A DNA stretch of 64,000 bases from Isoetes taiwanensis (taxonomy: Eukaryota; Streptophyta; Lycopodiopsida; Isoetales; Isoetaceae). Shown here piece by piece: positions 10,263-21,089 of the stretch; position 1 is the first letter of the stretch, and each line of letters starts with the position of its first letter. The position numbers and the translations under genes are program-made. The notes under the pieces were generated by a model. It was not told where the DNA came from. It did not search any database and was given only the letters and a program-made list of their open reading frames with translations. The stretch covers positions 2,016,947 through 2,080,946 of the forward strand of contig JAJEKV010000063.1 of assembly GCA_021234155.1 (NCBI GenBank). The letters are read 5' to 3'.

Positions 10263-11060
10263 GAAGATGAAGAAATGAAATAACCTCGCGGATTCTTCCA
10301 GATAGTGAGTGGCATGATCCCTCTTACATTTCGCTCCAATCTTCTCGAACTTAACATCCTTTTGCATTTGAGAGACCCCCACTGCTTTTGGGTCCAAAAT
10401 TGTCGCACAAGTTCTATGACGTAATTGGGAATTGCATCCGCTTCTTCTAACTCTTTTGTACAAAACCCATTTCCCCTTTGCAATCTATCTCTTCCTCTTC
10501 AATTTTGCTTTGGTAAGATTCCTAGGATGAACACCCGCCAGCTTTACCAAAACCCCGAAAGCACCCGACAGATTAGCACTTTCGGTATTAATGCTTCCTC
10601 TTACGCCATAGCAAGGCAACTACTCTTGGTCGCTAAACCGCCATTGCTGTTAGACTTCTTCACAAGTTGAATGGAAGCCCCGAGGTTGTCGACCACAATG
10701 CTCTTGGCTTGCAAATCTTTCAGCTTCTTCGCCAAGTACGCTGGTCCATTGTGTCATCCCGCAGATAATCTAGTAAAACCTCTTTCTTATCGCTGTTCAG
10801 ACAAGCCTTTAGTGGTGCTATGAAATGAAGATAACAATTTTAATACCATCCGACGCCTAGTAGAGGCCGCTCGTGGATCCTCCTCTCGCTGATGCAATTT
10901 TTGCTAATTCTTCTTTAGCTTCCCTTTGTCTTTTTCCTTTTACGCCTTTTATGATCCCGCTCTTGTTCTCGAGTTCTTTTCTTACCCGCGGTTCGGTTTG
11001 AGATTTTAGGCAGATTTGCTTCCAAATTAAATGATTGAAGGTATGAACGGATTGATCCAC

Positions 11061-11370
11061 AACCGATTAAGCGCCATAGCCGTGCTTCGTGAAAGGCGCT
11101 GGTGGGTCGTGGGTTTAGAAATCGGTTCGGGTGGAGATTGGAATGGGACGGTGGCATGAGGGAAATTGGAATGGGACGGGTGGCATGAGGGAATTGGGTT
11201 ATTGCAGCTCAAGAAATGATTGAACCGGGCAAGACATGCACTAGGCGCCAAACAAACATTTAAAATCGCACCACAAATTTGATATCTCCCACCACATTTT
11301 TAGGGGGGACAGGGGGGACACCCAGGGTGTTCCACTACAACATGCTTTCACCCTGAGGCAAAATTGTAAT
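11061..11370. other. GC-richer upstream region of the DDE-like gene, with palindrome GGACACCCAGGGTGTTCC
   Basis: Upstream (minus-strand sense) of the transposase-like gene. GGAATGGGACGG(G)TGGCATGAGGGAA(A)TT is directly repeated at about 11,140-11,200. At 11,311-11,340 come TTTTAGGGGGGACAGGGGGG and then an imperfect palindrome around ACACCCAGGGTGT. This could be an element terminus, but I could not find the matching inverted copy on the left. A CACTACAACA string at about 11,332 resembles CACTA-type ends, without other support. Confidence 0.35.
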
Positions 11371-11374
11371 GTTT

Positions 11375-11900
11375 CTTAACTACCCCCGCCTAACCAATTG
11401 GCTAAAATATCTAGATGTTTATGGGAAATCTTATGGTGTGTCAGGGAATGGCATAACAAGATCTACCCAAGTGGTCTTCCATGGATCTGAGACAATCTTT
11501 ACCACTAGAGCTATGCTTATCCTTGAGCATCAGAAAACCATAAACCACACCATCCCCATGGTGTCGAAGACCAAGTCAAGTTTATCACGGTATCCAAGTC
11601 ATACATGGCTCCATGGAGACTCAAACTCGATCCCTCGCTCGAATACCAAATGTAATGTTTCTTAGTCACCATGTCTAACCAACTCTCCAAAACATCCAGG
11701 TGATTATGGGAAATTCGTCCGACCCTCTTACGGTGGTGTCAAGAAAGGGGTACTCGAGCGGTTTCCCATGGGTTTATTATAAAAGCTACTTGATACACCA
11801 CAAGAAAGAGGAAGCAAACGAAGGGGCTGAAGGCCTAGCAATTTCCTCCTGTTTCTCTTGCACCTCCTGATTAGACAGTACAGGACAAATAATAGTCTAT
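11375..11900 (-). mobile_element. LTR/TRIM-like relic with an initiator-Met-type primer binding site
   Basis: Two related segments start with TGTAATGTTTCTTA at 11,375 and 11,651 and stay alignable for about 120 bp (CTAACCAA..., ATTTATGGGAAAT..., ...CCATGG). On the minus strand the second ends in ACATTACA and is followed at once by TTTGGTATTCGAGCGAGGG. This closely resembles TGGTATCAGAGC, the usual plant retrotransposon primer binding site for initiator tRNA-Met, with the CAG of the motif altered. A TATA-like TTTTATAATAAA lies upstream of it on that strand (about 11,790). I infer two LTR pieces on the minus strand around a very short interior. No coding capacity is seen, and a clear polypurine tract is missing. 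Confidence 0.4.
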
Positions 11901-13848
11901 GGGACGAAGCTAGAGAAATCATCTGCAAAAATAGAATAGAATAGAATAGAATACAGTTATAGTCCTTAGTGCCATGAGGCCACTGGACTTATGTAGCATA
12001 TGTGAGCTCCCCTTTTGGGTCGTTACAAGCAGGACACACTGGTGTAATATAGCCCCTTTGTAGGCTTATCTTAGTCCTATATGATACCCGTACCCCGCTT
12101 ATATTTGGCTTCATGGCCATGCGAGAGTGCTTCGCTATCACCAGCTTTGAGCTGTACACATTGTGGGTTCCACTGTCCCCCCTTTAATAGTAGGTCAAAT
12201 TATGAATCCTTAGTTTTAGTGCACCAGAGCTCGAATATGGAGATGAGGCACCAGCCAGCAGGTTGTACCCGCTCTTTCCTGGTGGTCGGTCGGAGGTCCC
12301 CCTCACTGTCCCGACACTTAGCTCCTTTCCTTTTTCTACTATTAAGGCGCATAGTCTTGGTGCCCAATAATGATGTCCAGCGGCAACAAAGTCGCACTGA
12401 CCTGAACTACATTAGTGAGCCGATTACTATCAGGATTAAACAACCCCGTCCCGAAGGGTTTTCGAGGCAAAACCTTAATAGTAATGGGCTCACTAATGCG
12501 TAATTATTATCAGATCTTTTTTCCATCATTCTGGAGTTTGGATTTTTCTCGTCACCATTTATCCTTTTTCTATCATGTGGATTATGTGGATTTTGGATTT
12601 TTCTCGTTGGCACTCATCCTTTTCCCATCATTCTGGATTTTGAATTTTTCCCGATGCCACTTCCCCCTTGTTTGTTTCCTTCCTATTGTGCAGTATTATG
12701 GCCCCTCTATTTGTGGAAGTAACAACTGAATCATTATCCTTTATTCCTTTATCCTTCTGTACCCGCTGCGAAAATCTTGCTTTCAAATATTTCCTCTTTA
12801 AGATGGGTTGCACATATCACTCACCAAACTCCACAACATCTCTCTTCACAACCCCCCTGCAATATTTGTGCAGCTATTTCATCGTTTTATTGTTCGCTGC
12901 ATATATTTCTAACTCGTTGATCATTTACTAGGATAGCTTCTCAACGGAGCTGCTCACTTAATCACAGACGAACAACCATATAGGGATGTCGCAAGTACTT
13001 CCTATTGATCGCATGAAAGTCCTGGAAGTCCTCCCGAATCCGATGCCAGTGCCAGGGCGGAGCAGAGCTAATGTATCAAAATAGAATTTCAATGTTCTGT
13101 GAAATGTTTGTTCCCCTGTTTATGAGGTGCAAAGTGATCTCTAGCCTTCAGCGAGGAATGGGGCCTTCTGAATCTGCGGTTCCCTACTCAGGTGGCCATA
13201 GCTGTAGGCGTTAATCTCATCTATAAGCTCTGCAAAAAATTCCAGGTAATGCGGTTAGAAGACCACTGAACCCCTTACCGGACCTGGAAACAGAGTGATT
13301 AATTGGCTCAGAGAAGGACTCCAAGTATCCGGGACAAGCAATCAGAGGTAAGGCCACAGAAAACCCTATCAACAAAGAGACATAACACAGAGCCGAACCA
13401 AGCTCTATGGATGGGCAAACAGACTAGACTCTACTGAAACGTATATCCTGCAAACTCAAGAATAACCACTTTGCATCCTATCAACATATATATAAACTTA
13501 AACATGGCCATTTCGAACTCTTAATCAGAGAGACAGAGAATCAAACCCTCCAAGGATCGATGCCTCTAACCTAAAACAGAGCTAGGGTACGAACTTATTG
13601 GAGCTCTTGACACCTTACTCGAAAACTTCATGGGATCCTCCCAAAGCTGGGGTTGGATTGTAGCTTAGAGTGTGCCGATTTCAAACAGCCTTACCACATA
13701 ATTTTCACAACAGTGCTAGCAGCATAGCTCGATGGAGCTGGGCTATGGCAGTCGGCCATGGAAATGGCATGGAAAGCCCTTTTTCCCCTAAACAATCGAA
13801 GACCCGCGCCCATCCTGCGCCCATAGTTATTTATGACCATGGGCATTA
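11901..13848. other. spacer with short tandem repeats and a foldback
   Basis: No gene recognised. An inverted repeat, CATTAGTGAGCC.ATTACTAT at about 12,410-12,432 and its complement at about 12,474-12,500, encloses CCGAAGGGTTTTCGAGGCAAAACC. A close relative of that insert (AGAAAGGGTTTTCGAGGAAAAACC) occurs near 60,090-60,115 at the end of the LINE. A triplicated GGATTTTTCTCG.../TTTTTCCCGATGCC unit of about 60-70 bp lies at 12,530-12,665. The rest (12,700-13,848) is unremarkable. Confidence 0.4.
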
Positions 13849-14848
13849 TCTATATATAATAATAAAGGCGTTTTATGATAGTTTGTGCGCGTTTTGGGCC
13901 CTTGATTTTTTGCATTTCAGAACTTCCATTTTAGAGCGTCCGATTTAAAATCAGTTAGAAAGGTTTGTCTTTTCATTATTATGTGCCAGGGCTCCATTCC
14001 GGCATTCCCTTCCATAGTAATGCGTTTTGGATTTATCTACTGTTTAAACTACAATCCTAATTTTGTTCATGTTTACGTTACATCGTGATTTTTTCCTTCT
14101 GTGCAGTCTTAACCGTTTTTCTTTGAAGTCTTTCAACTATCGAATTTGGACGCTTTGCTTTGATTAGGTTTTGAAGTTTAACTCGAAATCCGTATGGGAT
14201 AGCTAATTTTCAAGTCTTCAAGGCAAGAAAATCATAGCTAAATGTCGCTTATGAGTAAAGGTAAATTGACCCTCTTCCTCTAGATTTTGTGATCGGCTGG
14301 TTTTTGGGTTGTGCATGTGTTCAATTGAAAGGAGATCAATCCTTCACAATATGTCCTTCTATTGCGGTTCTGGTATTTTTTTTGATCTCATATTATTCAG
14401 CATTTATCTAGAAGGATGCTTGGCCCAAATGTGGATGCTTGTCGAAAATTTGAAGATTAGAGGTCCTGTTTGGGGAGCTATATTTTTGAAGCAATGCTGG
14501 TTGAAGGGTATGACTTCATTCACATAGGGAGTGGAACATAGAAGTCAGAATTAGAAAGATGCAGTCAGTTGCGTGCATTGGGTAGCTTGGACCATGGCTA
14601 ATGTAATCGACCGAGGCGTAGGACGACTCGACTGTGTTGCAAGCGTAAACACCTAAGTCCCCGGGCTCAATGGTACATTCTCAACTTCTTGCATTTCAAC
14701 ATTTATAATCAGATAATATTGATCTCATTTTGCCTATTTGTGTTAGCCCATAATATTTAGAAGTGAAGTCTAAATACTGATGCAGGATAAAGATTGTAAA
14801 CTGCTGTGGATGGCTGTACAGACAAATTGATCGACAGAGGTTGTTTAC

Positions 14849-15240
14849 CTTTGCGCCTTTAGCAGCCTTGATAATTACATAAGGTACACGATCCCTGACT
14901 GTTGGGGCCGTTGCAGCATCTCTCTGAGATAATGAAACCCGGAAGTCATAAGAGGTTCAACAGTGTGAAAAAGGTACCCTTTGTCCACTGCCACATGTTC
15001 CGCATTCTTTCTGCAAGTTCCACATGAGCAGCTTTCACGGCATAGTCATCCCCCGTCTTTGTCAAGCCCTGCAATAGTTTTGAAGCCCTGCAATAGTTTT
15101 GTCCATACCTTTGTAATAACAAGGAGCGACAAATCCATCCTATTCATTAGCAGGTCAGAAATTGTATTTTTTACATATTGGACTGTTGCAAGAATGTCAC
15201 GGTCCAACAGTATTTTGTATAGGCATTCAGTATATGCTCT
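14849..15240 (-). pseudogene. POLD1: captured fragment of DNA polymerase delta catalytic subunit (three exons)
   Basis: Minus-strand exons A (about 15,240-15,109), B (15,068-14,978) and C (14,923-14,849). A holds VKNTISDLLMNRMDLSLL and ends ITK. B starts GLTKTGDDYAVKAAHVELAE. C holds RDAATAPTVRDRVPYVIIKA and ends in AAAG|GTAAAC. These are the contiguous conserved residues of the C-terminal part of the family-B polymerase domain of POLD1, the replicative lagging-strand polymerase of the nucleus. Introns are GT-AG: A/B is only 40 nt and has its 3' splice region duplicated in tandem (AACTATTGCAGGGCTTCAAA-like), B/C is about 54 nt. The fragment lies entirely inside the Helitron, in opposite orientation, and has no start or catalytic palm motifs, so it is a non-functional capture. 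Sequence at the end of B (RNMWQWTK) departs from the family. Confidence 0.9.
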
Positions 15241-15660
15241 AAAAGAGACAAAGCTCATTTATGAAGGCCACACTTTTTTGAAGCGTAATTGTTCATGTAT
15301 GTTTCATGCATATATGGTTCATATCATGATCCGCTGTATATTTTGAAGATCTTGGTCCCTTGTATATGTTGACGATCATGCCTTTCATTTTCATTGACGA
15401 ATCCATCCTATTCATTAGCGTGTCGAATTGTATTTTTTACATATTGGACTGTTGCAAGAATGTCACGGTCCAACAGTATTTTGTATAGGCATTCAAGATA
15501 TGCTCTAAAAGAGACAAAGCTCATTTATGTGTTTTTTGAAGCGTAATTGTTCATGTATGTTTCATGCATATATGGTTCATATCATGATCCGCTGTATATT
15601 TTGAAGATCTTGGTCCCTTGTATATGTTGACGATCATGCCTTTCATTTTCATTGACGATC
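15131..15660. repeat. 268-bp tandem duplication inside the Helitron, duplicating part of POLD1 exon A
   Basis: AATCCATCCTATTCATTAG begins at 15,132 and again at 15,400. Downstream text (ATATTGGACTGTTGCAAGAA, GATCATGCCTTTCATTTTC) repeats in the same order. The right copy lacks about 14 bases near AAGGCCACACTTTT. Where the left copy reads ATTAGCAGGTCAGAAATTG, the right reads ATTAGCGTGTCGAATTG, a difference limited to CAG sites. Confidence 0.85.
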
Positions 15661-17844
15661 ATGCCTTTGATGCCATACAAGAAGCTAAAAAAGGTCATTT
15701 AAACTCAATGCCCCCGGGTTGTATCATGTGCCACATTTTGGCTATAGAACAACAGTGAGATGCCGTTGTTCTTGTAAGCCATAACTTCTTGCAAGTGTTT
15801 TTGCTTCTCCATCTTTTTTATCTTGTTTATGTTTATCTCTATTCTTTACAGATCGGGGGTCCCGGGTTGGGATGTGCCAACAGAAGAAGAGATGGATTGG
15901 TTTCTAAAAAGCTTCCCTTGTAGCATAGGAAGACTACCATCCTTCTAATGGTGTTGACTATTTCCATCGCTTGCCCGTCAAAAGAATCGTTGCTTTTTTA
16001 CATTTTGGTCCACATATTTGTAGATAGACTAATGCAAGGCTCTCATACATGGTTGCCAAAGCACAAATACCCGAGCTTGATCCAAATCTCTGCCAAAGTA
16101 AGTATAATATTTATTGGCATGTATTTCTTCCTATAATTTATCCAAATCCCCCCCAAGGGATATGCTCTGCAGTAATGCCAAATGATGCTGGCCTTTGTCT
16201 CTGCGTTGCCTATTCGGGCATAAACATGTCTGATATTGAACAGTATCCCCAGTTTGTATATATTTGTATTCCCAATGTTTCCATTATCTTGTCAGGGCTT
16301 TTATGATTACGATATAGGATTGACATACTTGCTATATATCCTTGTTGTGTATCCTCTAATATGAATCCCTGAATCAATTACAAAAAACAATTACCATCAC
16401 GTTCTTGTCGAGAGTGCCTGCAAATTGTGGGACAACTGCAATGAAATCAAGACAAACTGGAGAGAACAATCATAATGTGTTTAACATGTAACTTAAGAAC
16501 AAAAAACTTACATATAACAGTTTTAAACCATATTTTCATTATTTTCATCGCAGAGGCTTCACGAGATATCGATTTCCTAGATAAATGATTGGATAAAGTG
16601 ATACAAAAGCTTATACAATTGGTTGCTCCTTTGATATTTAACTTATCAGCTCTTAAATCATGTTACATGCCAAACCTGAGACATGTAAGGAGTTTATCTT
16701 CCCTTTTGTTTGTTAAGCTATTATAATAAGTCTCAAACCCAACAAATAATAACTTATATAACTTTGTGATGTTTAAAAAGGGCAGTTTTTCCATGATGTA
16801 TGGGAGTCTATGTAGAAGATGCAGAATATATTTAAACTGCGTGTTTCGCACAGTTCAGGACTAGCATATTGCCATGTCCTCTCCCCAGAGGAAGGATTTA
16901 CATGCAGTACATGGAGCCTTTTATGGTCTTCAAGAATTCAGACATCTTTCTCTGATCCCCAAGTACCAAATAATCCACCTTTCTCCCTATATATTGCATG
17001 CAAGGTATGATTATTGTAAGCATTAGATACAACAAATATATGTATTTACTTTTAGTAGGGCATACACCTTTGTCATGCAAGTATCCAGCTCTTTGATAAT
17101 TAAAACAGAGATTGCAAGCAAGAGTTGTTCAAAGACCACATGATAGGTAGTTGCTGTACAAGGTCTATCTGTGATCTAGGATCAGATCAAAGATCTAATT
17201 TTGCAGCAGGGGAGCATTCTTGGATTAGGGACCATATGCAGATCATATATTTTATGGATTGAATTCCTCCATAGCATCCAAAGTTTATACAATTTATTTG
17301 AGTGTTGTGTTATTCAAACTTTTTGGAATGACATTTTAAATTATCATTGTACTAGGCTTTATCTAATAATAACAATGCTTGAGAGGTGCTTGCAGTTAAG
17401 CTCATTTGAGGTGTGGTTGACGGTGCATAATAGTACTTGAATGCCATAGATTTTTGGTAGTAATTCTTTTATTTGTATTGATCCACTCATAGCATGGAGT
17501 GCACTTGACTTTCTTCATTTGTTCATGACTCTGATTAAATAGAGCTTGTGGTGACTACATAACATTCTAACACTAACACGTGGGTTTTTGTACATTCATA
17601 TCTTTCTCTCAATCACCTGTGTTTGGGATTTTTAATATAAGATGGGAACTTATAAGATGAGTAAACATTATAGCGACTTAAAGTCCAGTCACGTTGAAAT
17701 ATCCTGCATGAGATGTCTATTCATGCAAGAAGTTTTCTGGAAATTGTGCGGTGGATTCAAACGATGTAGTGTTTGTCTAATCCCTGGGGTTGATTTATAT
17801 GCCTTGCATTCTCCATATATTCATATGTTGTTACGATATGTTAT

Positions 17845-17945
17845 GGCAGTAGATGTAATAATAACCTGTGAATGTAGATGTAATAATAAGTTATGGCAGT
17901 AGATGTAATAATAACCTGTGAATGTAGATGTAATAATAACTTGTG
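17845..17945 (+). repeat. 49-bp tandem duplication
   Basis: ATGGCAGTAGATGTAATAAT with AACCTGTGAATGTAGATGTA is present twice in tandem within the Helitron. No coding role is apparent. Confidence 0.8.
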
Positions 17946-18360
17946 ACTACATTCTTCATGTGCTACATGCATGGAAATAGGGATGGTTTTTTGCTTGTTA
18001 ATAGTTCAACCACATTACCGATCTAATTTTGCATGCTAATTTTCTTAATATATTGCATCAAAAATAAATGGGCTCTTCTAAATACTTTCTAGGGTTTGTG
18101 GGAAATAGGTTTACTCGTAATTCACATTCTATATGTAACATAACTTTATTTACATGCGAATAACAAAGCCAAAGTCCATAATTTCAAGGCCAAATAAAAT
18201 GAAAACAATCAAGATGTAATGCGGCTCTCGCCATGCTCCACACAAATACCATGATTGTATCTTTCCATTAAATTGAGATTAAATAAAAAAACATGCAAAT
18301 ATACCCACAACACTCTAGATGCCCAATGAAAAGCCCAGCATCGCTGGGCACTTTTTCTAG

Positions 18361-19080
18361 TACAAATATAAAACAAAGAACAGTGGGCATTGACCATTGG
18401 GCATCTATATATATCTATATACAAGTTTTTGTACTTTAAATGGGTCTATGAACTATGGTTTACGAAATCTGGGAACAAAATCCAAGATTAAGAGTGACAG
18501 GAATGGTAGCATGCATCCAGTCCAAAGTCATGAAGTTTTAAGCTAAACCCTTTGCTTTATTCGAGGTGTCTTTGGCTCAACGAAATTAAATTGCATCTCC
18601 TCTAACAATGAGCATAGATATTTGGTAAACAGTCTACATGCATCCACACACGTCATTGATAAACAAACTCTGATAAATATTTTGTTCCCTGCTTATGAAC
18701 TTCATTTATTGTCTTATTCTTGATGCGTATCCAATTTTGCAAATTCAACAATCGTACCAAATGTACAAACAAAAAGCTTGTCCTTGACTCCTGGGTCACT
18801 CGATGATAGACATTTCTGTATAGTTATACACTATTTGTAGTTGGAAGGTGCATTTTGTACTATAAATGTGTCCATGAACTATACGAACATCTGGGAATAA
18901 AATCCTCTACCTATATTAACATGCGTTGTAAGGCCCCAGAATATCATGCCTTACAATTTTGACAATGCTCTAATCCTTGCTTTATGATTACTCTACCACT
19001 GGGTCTTCTCAACCAAGTCCCTTCGCCATTATGCTTTTGATACCTCAAGCTCTTCCATATACCGACAATTCAATCCTCCC
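18361..19080. other. spacer with a possible second Helitron 5' end
   Basis: Directly beyond the Helitron, GGGCATCTATATATATCTATATACAAG occurs at about 18,398-18,424. It resembles the Helitron 5' end at 13,849 and the minus-strand ends at 28,108 and 36,241. No matching 3' end is identified nearby. The remainder is AT-rich and empty. Confidence 0.3.
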
Positions 19081-19920
19081 ATCATCTACCATGTGGGAAG
19101 GAAAGCCACCAACTGGCTAGACCAACCCAACAAGCAACCGTCCCGAGTAGCCGTCGAGCCGAGCAAGAGTGTTGGCCATGTTCACGGCTAAAAGTCTTGG
19201 TCAGACGCCAAGGCCCCGTCGAGCCAAAACGAATGCCAAGGACCAACACCACCCGACAAGGACCACCCACCTTGCCCAAAACCGCTTTCAGAAGTTCACC
19301 ATGTCTCCTCCGACTCGCGGAACCACTTCGGCCAAGACAAGGGGAAGCCGAGCAACCCGGTTGGGAAGCAAAACCACCAATTAGTACAAATCGCGGATCA
19401 CCGAGCCCGCCATCGGGTAACCAGCCGCACTCAGCCCTCCGCCTAAGATCATCGCCGGGCGATGGCGATCCTACCAAAAAGCCTTGAACCAACCGAAGCC
19501 GGCTACCAGCCATTTAGTTCAAACCAACAACCAGCCCAACTAGCCAAGGCTAAGCCGCGCCGATGCCGTCGCACCAACTATCCGCCCTGGGCTAACCGGG
19601 ACAAGCCACCAGCCAAACGTTCCCTCACACGACGTGCACATCACCAACCAACCAACAATGCGAGCCAAACAGACCCGAGCCAACCAACCGTGCCGAAGGA
19701 AGGAGCCAACCAGTCGGGCACAACCCAAGGAGGAACTTGAGTCAGTCACCGGGATGACCAAGCCAAGAAACCAGAGGTGACCAAACCGGTGGAGCCAGCC
19801 AAAACGACCAACGGAACCAACAGGTCGGCTGGGGAGCCGACTAACCGAAGGGACCGAGGGAAGGGGAACCGACCAGTCTTGACCAACCCAAGTTGGGATC
19901 TTAAGTGGGCTTTCTCTCAT
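19081..19920. other. GC-rich low-complexity block (AACCAACC / GGTTGG texture)
   Basis: Abrupt rise in G+C and loss of stops on both strands, with many CCAACC, AGCCAA and CCGA words. Plus frames give Pro/Thr/Asn/Gln-rich peptides, minus frames Gly/Trp/Leu/Val-rich ones. Neither shows a domain. The open frames follow from base composition. It ends as sharply as it begins at TTCTCTCATAATTAATT, suggesting an inserted fragment such as a retroelement piece. Confidence 0.4.
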
Positions 19921-20224
19921 AATTAATTAAAACTTTGTTCAAATATTACTTAAGCTTTGTGTAAACATTACCTCAACAATTTCTTAGAGTAAGATTCTTA
20001 AATATTCTATTCCTGCAAATAGAAAAATCTTTGATGATTTTTCATAGTCGATCGATTATATAAGCCATCATTTTTAAGGCCAATAACATTGCGTGGAAAG
20101 ATTCATTAGATTATCAACAATTTACTTCTCTATTTCACTATATTCCACAGAGGTTTGTTGAAGATTGATCAAAAGTCATTATATTGTATAGGATTGTATC
20201 AAGTTTTAGAGAAAAGAAGAAAGA

Positions 20225-20580
20225 GACAATTGGTGTTGCACAATGCAAAGGCTTAAGTTACTCGAAACTATGTTCTAAAGGGTTGTATGAAACTATAACA
20301 AAAAGAAGAAATAAACATGAGACAATCGCGAAAATGCAAAGGCATAACTTACTCGAATTCATGATTTGAATGCACATCACCAAGTATGGATTCTAGCAAA
20401 GAAAATGCCATCTTGGTGTTGCACAATGCGAAGGCTTAACTTACTCGAAACCACGTTCCAATGACTATATGAAGCTATAGCGAAAGAAGAAAGAAAAATC
20501 TGACACAAAATGCAAATGCATAACTTACTCGAAATCATGTTCTAAATGCACACAAATTATCGGTTCTTGCAATGAAAATG
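20225..20580 (+). repeat. tandem repeat, period about 184 bp with half-units of about 92-100 bp
   Basis: AATGCAAAGGCWTAACTTACTCGAAA-like blocks at about 20,240, 20,332, 20,424 and 20,510. The first and third share TTGGTGTTGCACAATG, the second and fourth share ATGATTTGAATGCAC/ATGTTCTAAATGCAC. No coding potential is apparent. Confidence 0.75.
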
Positions 20581-20839
20581 CCAGCTTGAACAACTCATGC
20601 TACTGAATGATAATTATCTCAAATAGACCTCGACAAATGCCGGGTGAACTTTAAGTGCACTTTTTAGTAAAACAAAATCTCAAGAATTCAATTGCTAGCA
20701 TTCTAGTTTACATTTTCTTTTAGGACATATTCTTTTTAAGAGTTCTCTTTTCAACCGCAACCAAACAATAATGTAGTATAACCGCAAATTTTTTTCATGA
20801 ATGGAACATGCTCGATCTTACTTATCTTCCCCGTATATA

Positions 20840-21055
20840 CCCCAACATAGATTATCTCCATGTTACCTTTACTATATCCTATGGTGTGCAGTTTGCCACT
20901 AGTGTTACAGGAAAATTATATAAGTTCATCTCTTCAATGTGCTAAAGTGTTATATCCCAATACGGATTATCTCCATGTTACCTTTACTATATCCTATGGC
21001 GTGCAGTTTGCCACTAGTGTTAAAACGTTTGCCACTAGTGTTCATACAACCTCCT
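20840..21055 (+). repeat. about 100-bp direct duplication
   Basis: GATTATCTCCATGTTACC with TTTACTATATCCTATGG and GTGCAGTTTGCCACTAGTG occurs at about 20,849-20,905 and 20,957-21,021. A third partial GTTTGCCACTAGTGTT follows at 21,027. Confidence 0.8.
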
Positions 21056-21089
21056 CTTAGTGTGCTAAGTGTGTGCATGTTAGGATTAT

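Larger units (their letters stand above)
7745..11060 (-). pseudogene. DDE transposase-like gene with SDG..SQFK and HGKG..DG motifs
   Basis: Broken gene of an uncharacterised eukaryotic mobile-element family that I know mainly from animal genomes. Order on the minus strand: a basic coiled stretch (11,060-10,857, RVRKELENKSG...KGKRQREAKEEL); an N-terminal part (10,800-10,285) with LLDYLRDDTM, DAIPNYVIELVRQFWTQKQW and KFEKIGAKCKRDHATHYLEES; an apparent intron holding array 5; then about 9,680-7,745 with a Cys-rich stretch (PCGCNCSGKFKAEHP, YTCRLCRS, ECKECGIKKF). Next come SVVDLA near 9,035, HDTLFVQHCF, YFSDG followed after a one-base slip by SQFKAA (about 8,790-8,750), NHGKGEHDG (about 8,680), SCFCGNCLDGKWDMCENE, and a C-terminal part with VVEGIYYRKK and IRFPCG. 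Asp in SVVDLA and SDG, plus the acidic residue after HGKG, are candidate catalytic residues. The repeated frame changes would have to be corrected before testing. It could belong to the Sola group, but I cannot confirm that. Confidence 0.65.
13849..18360 (+). mobile_element. Helitron with gene capture, 4,512 bp, both ends present
   Basis: The 5' end is A|TCTATATATAATAATAAAGG at 13,849. The 3' end is CTAG at 18,357-18,360, followed by T, with the hairpin GCCCAGC-ATC-GCTGGGC at 18,333-18,349 seven bases before it. TC start, hairpin, CTAG end and insertion between A and T are the defining features of Helitrons. No Rep or helicase domain is seen inside, so it is non-autonomous. It carries POLD1 exons in the opposite orientation, a 268-bp internal tandem duplication, a 49-bp tandem duplication, and plus-strand exon-like pieces near 15,860-15,945, 16,020-16,099 and 16,840-17,007. 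The last two end in AAA|GTAAGT and CAAG|GTATGA. Confidence 0.8.

Noticed and set aside
11331-11341. CACTACAACA as a CACTA-transposon terminus
   Set aside because: No inverted partner, no 3-bp target duplication and no CACTA transposase nearby.
19082-19920. Long overlapping frames on both strands (143 and 126 codons)
   Set aside because: High G+C and CCAACC word repetition remove stops by chance. No domain is seen and composition is extreme in every frame.
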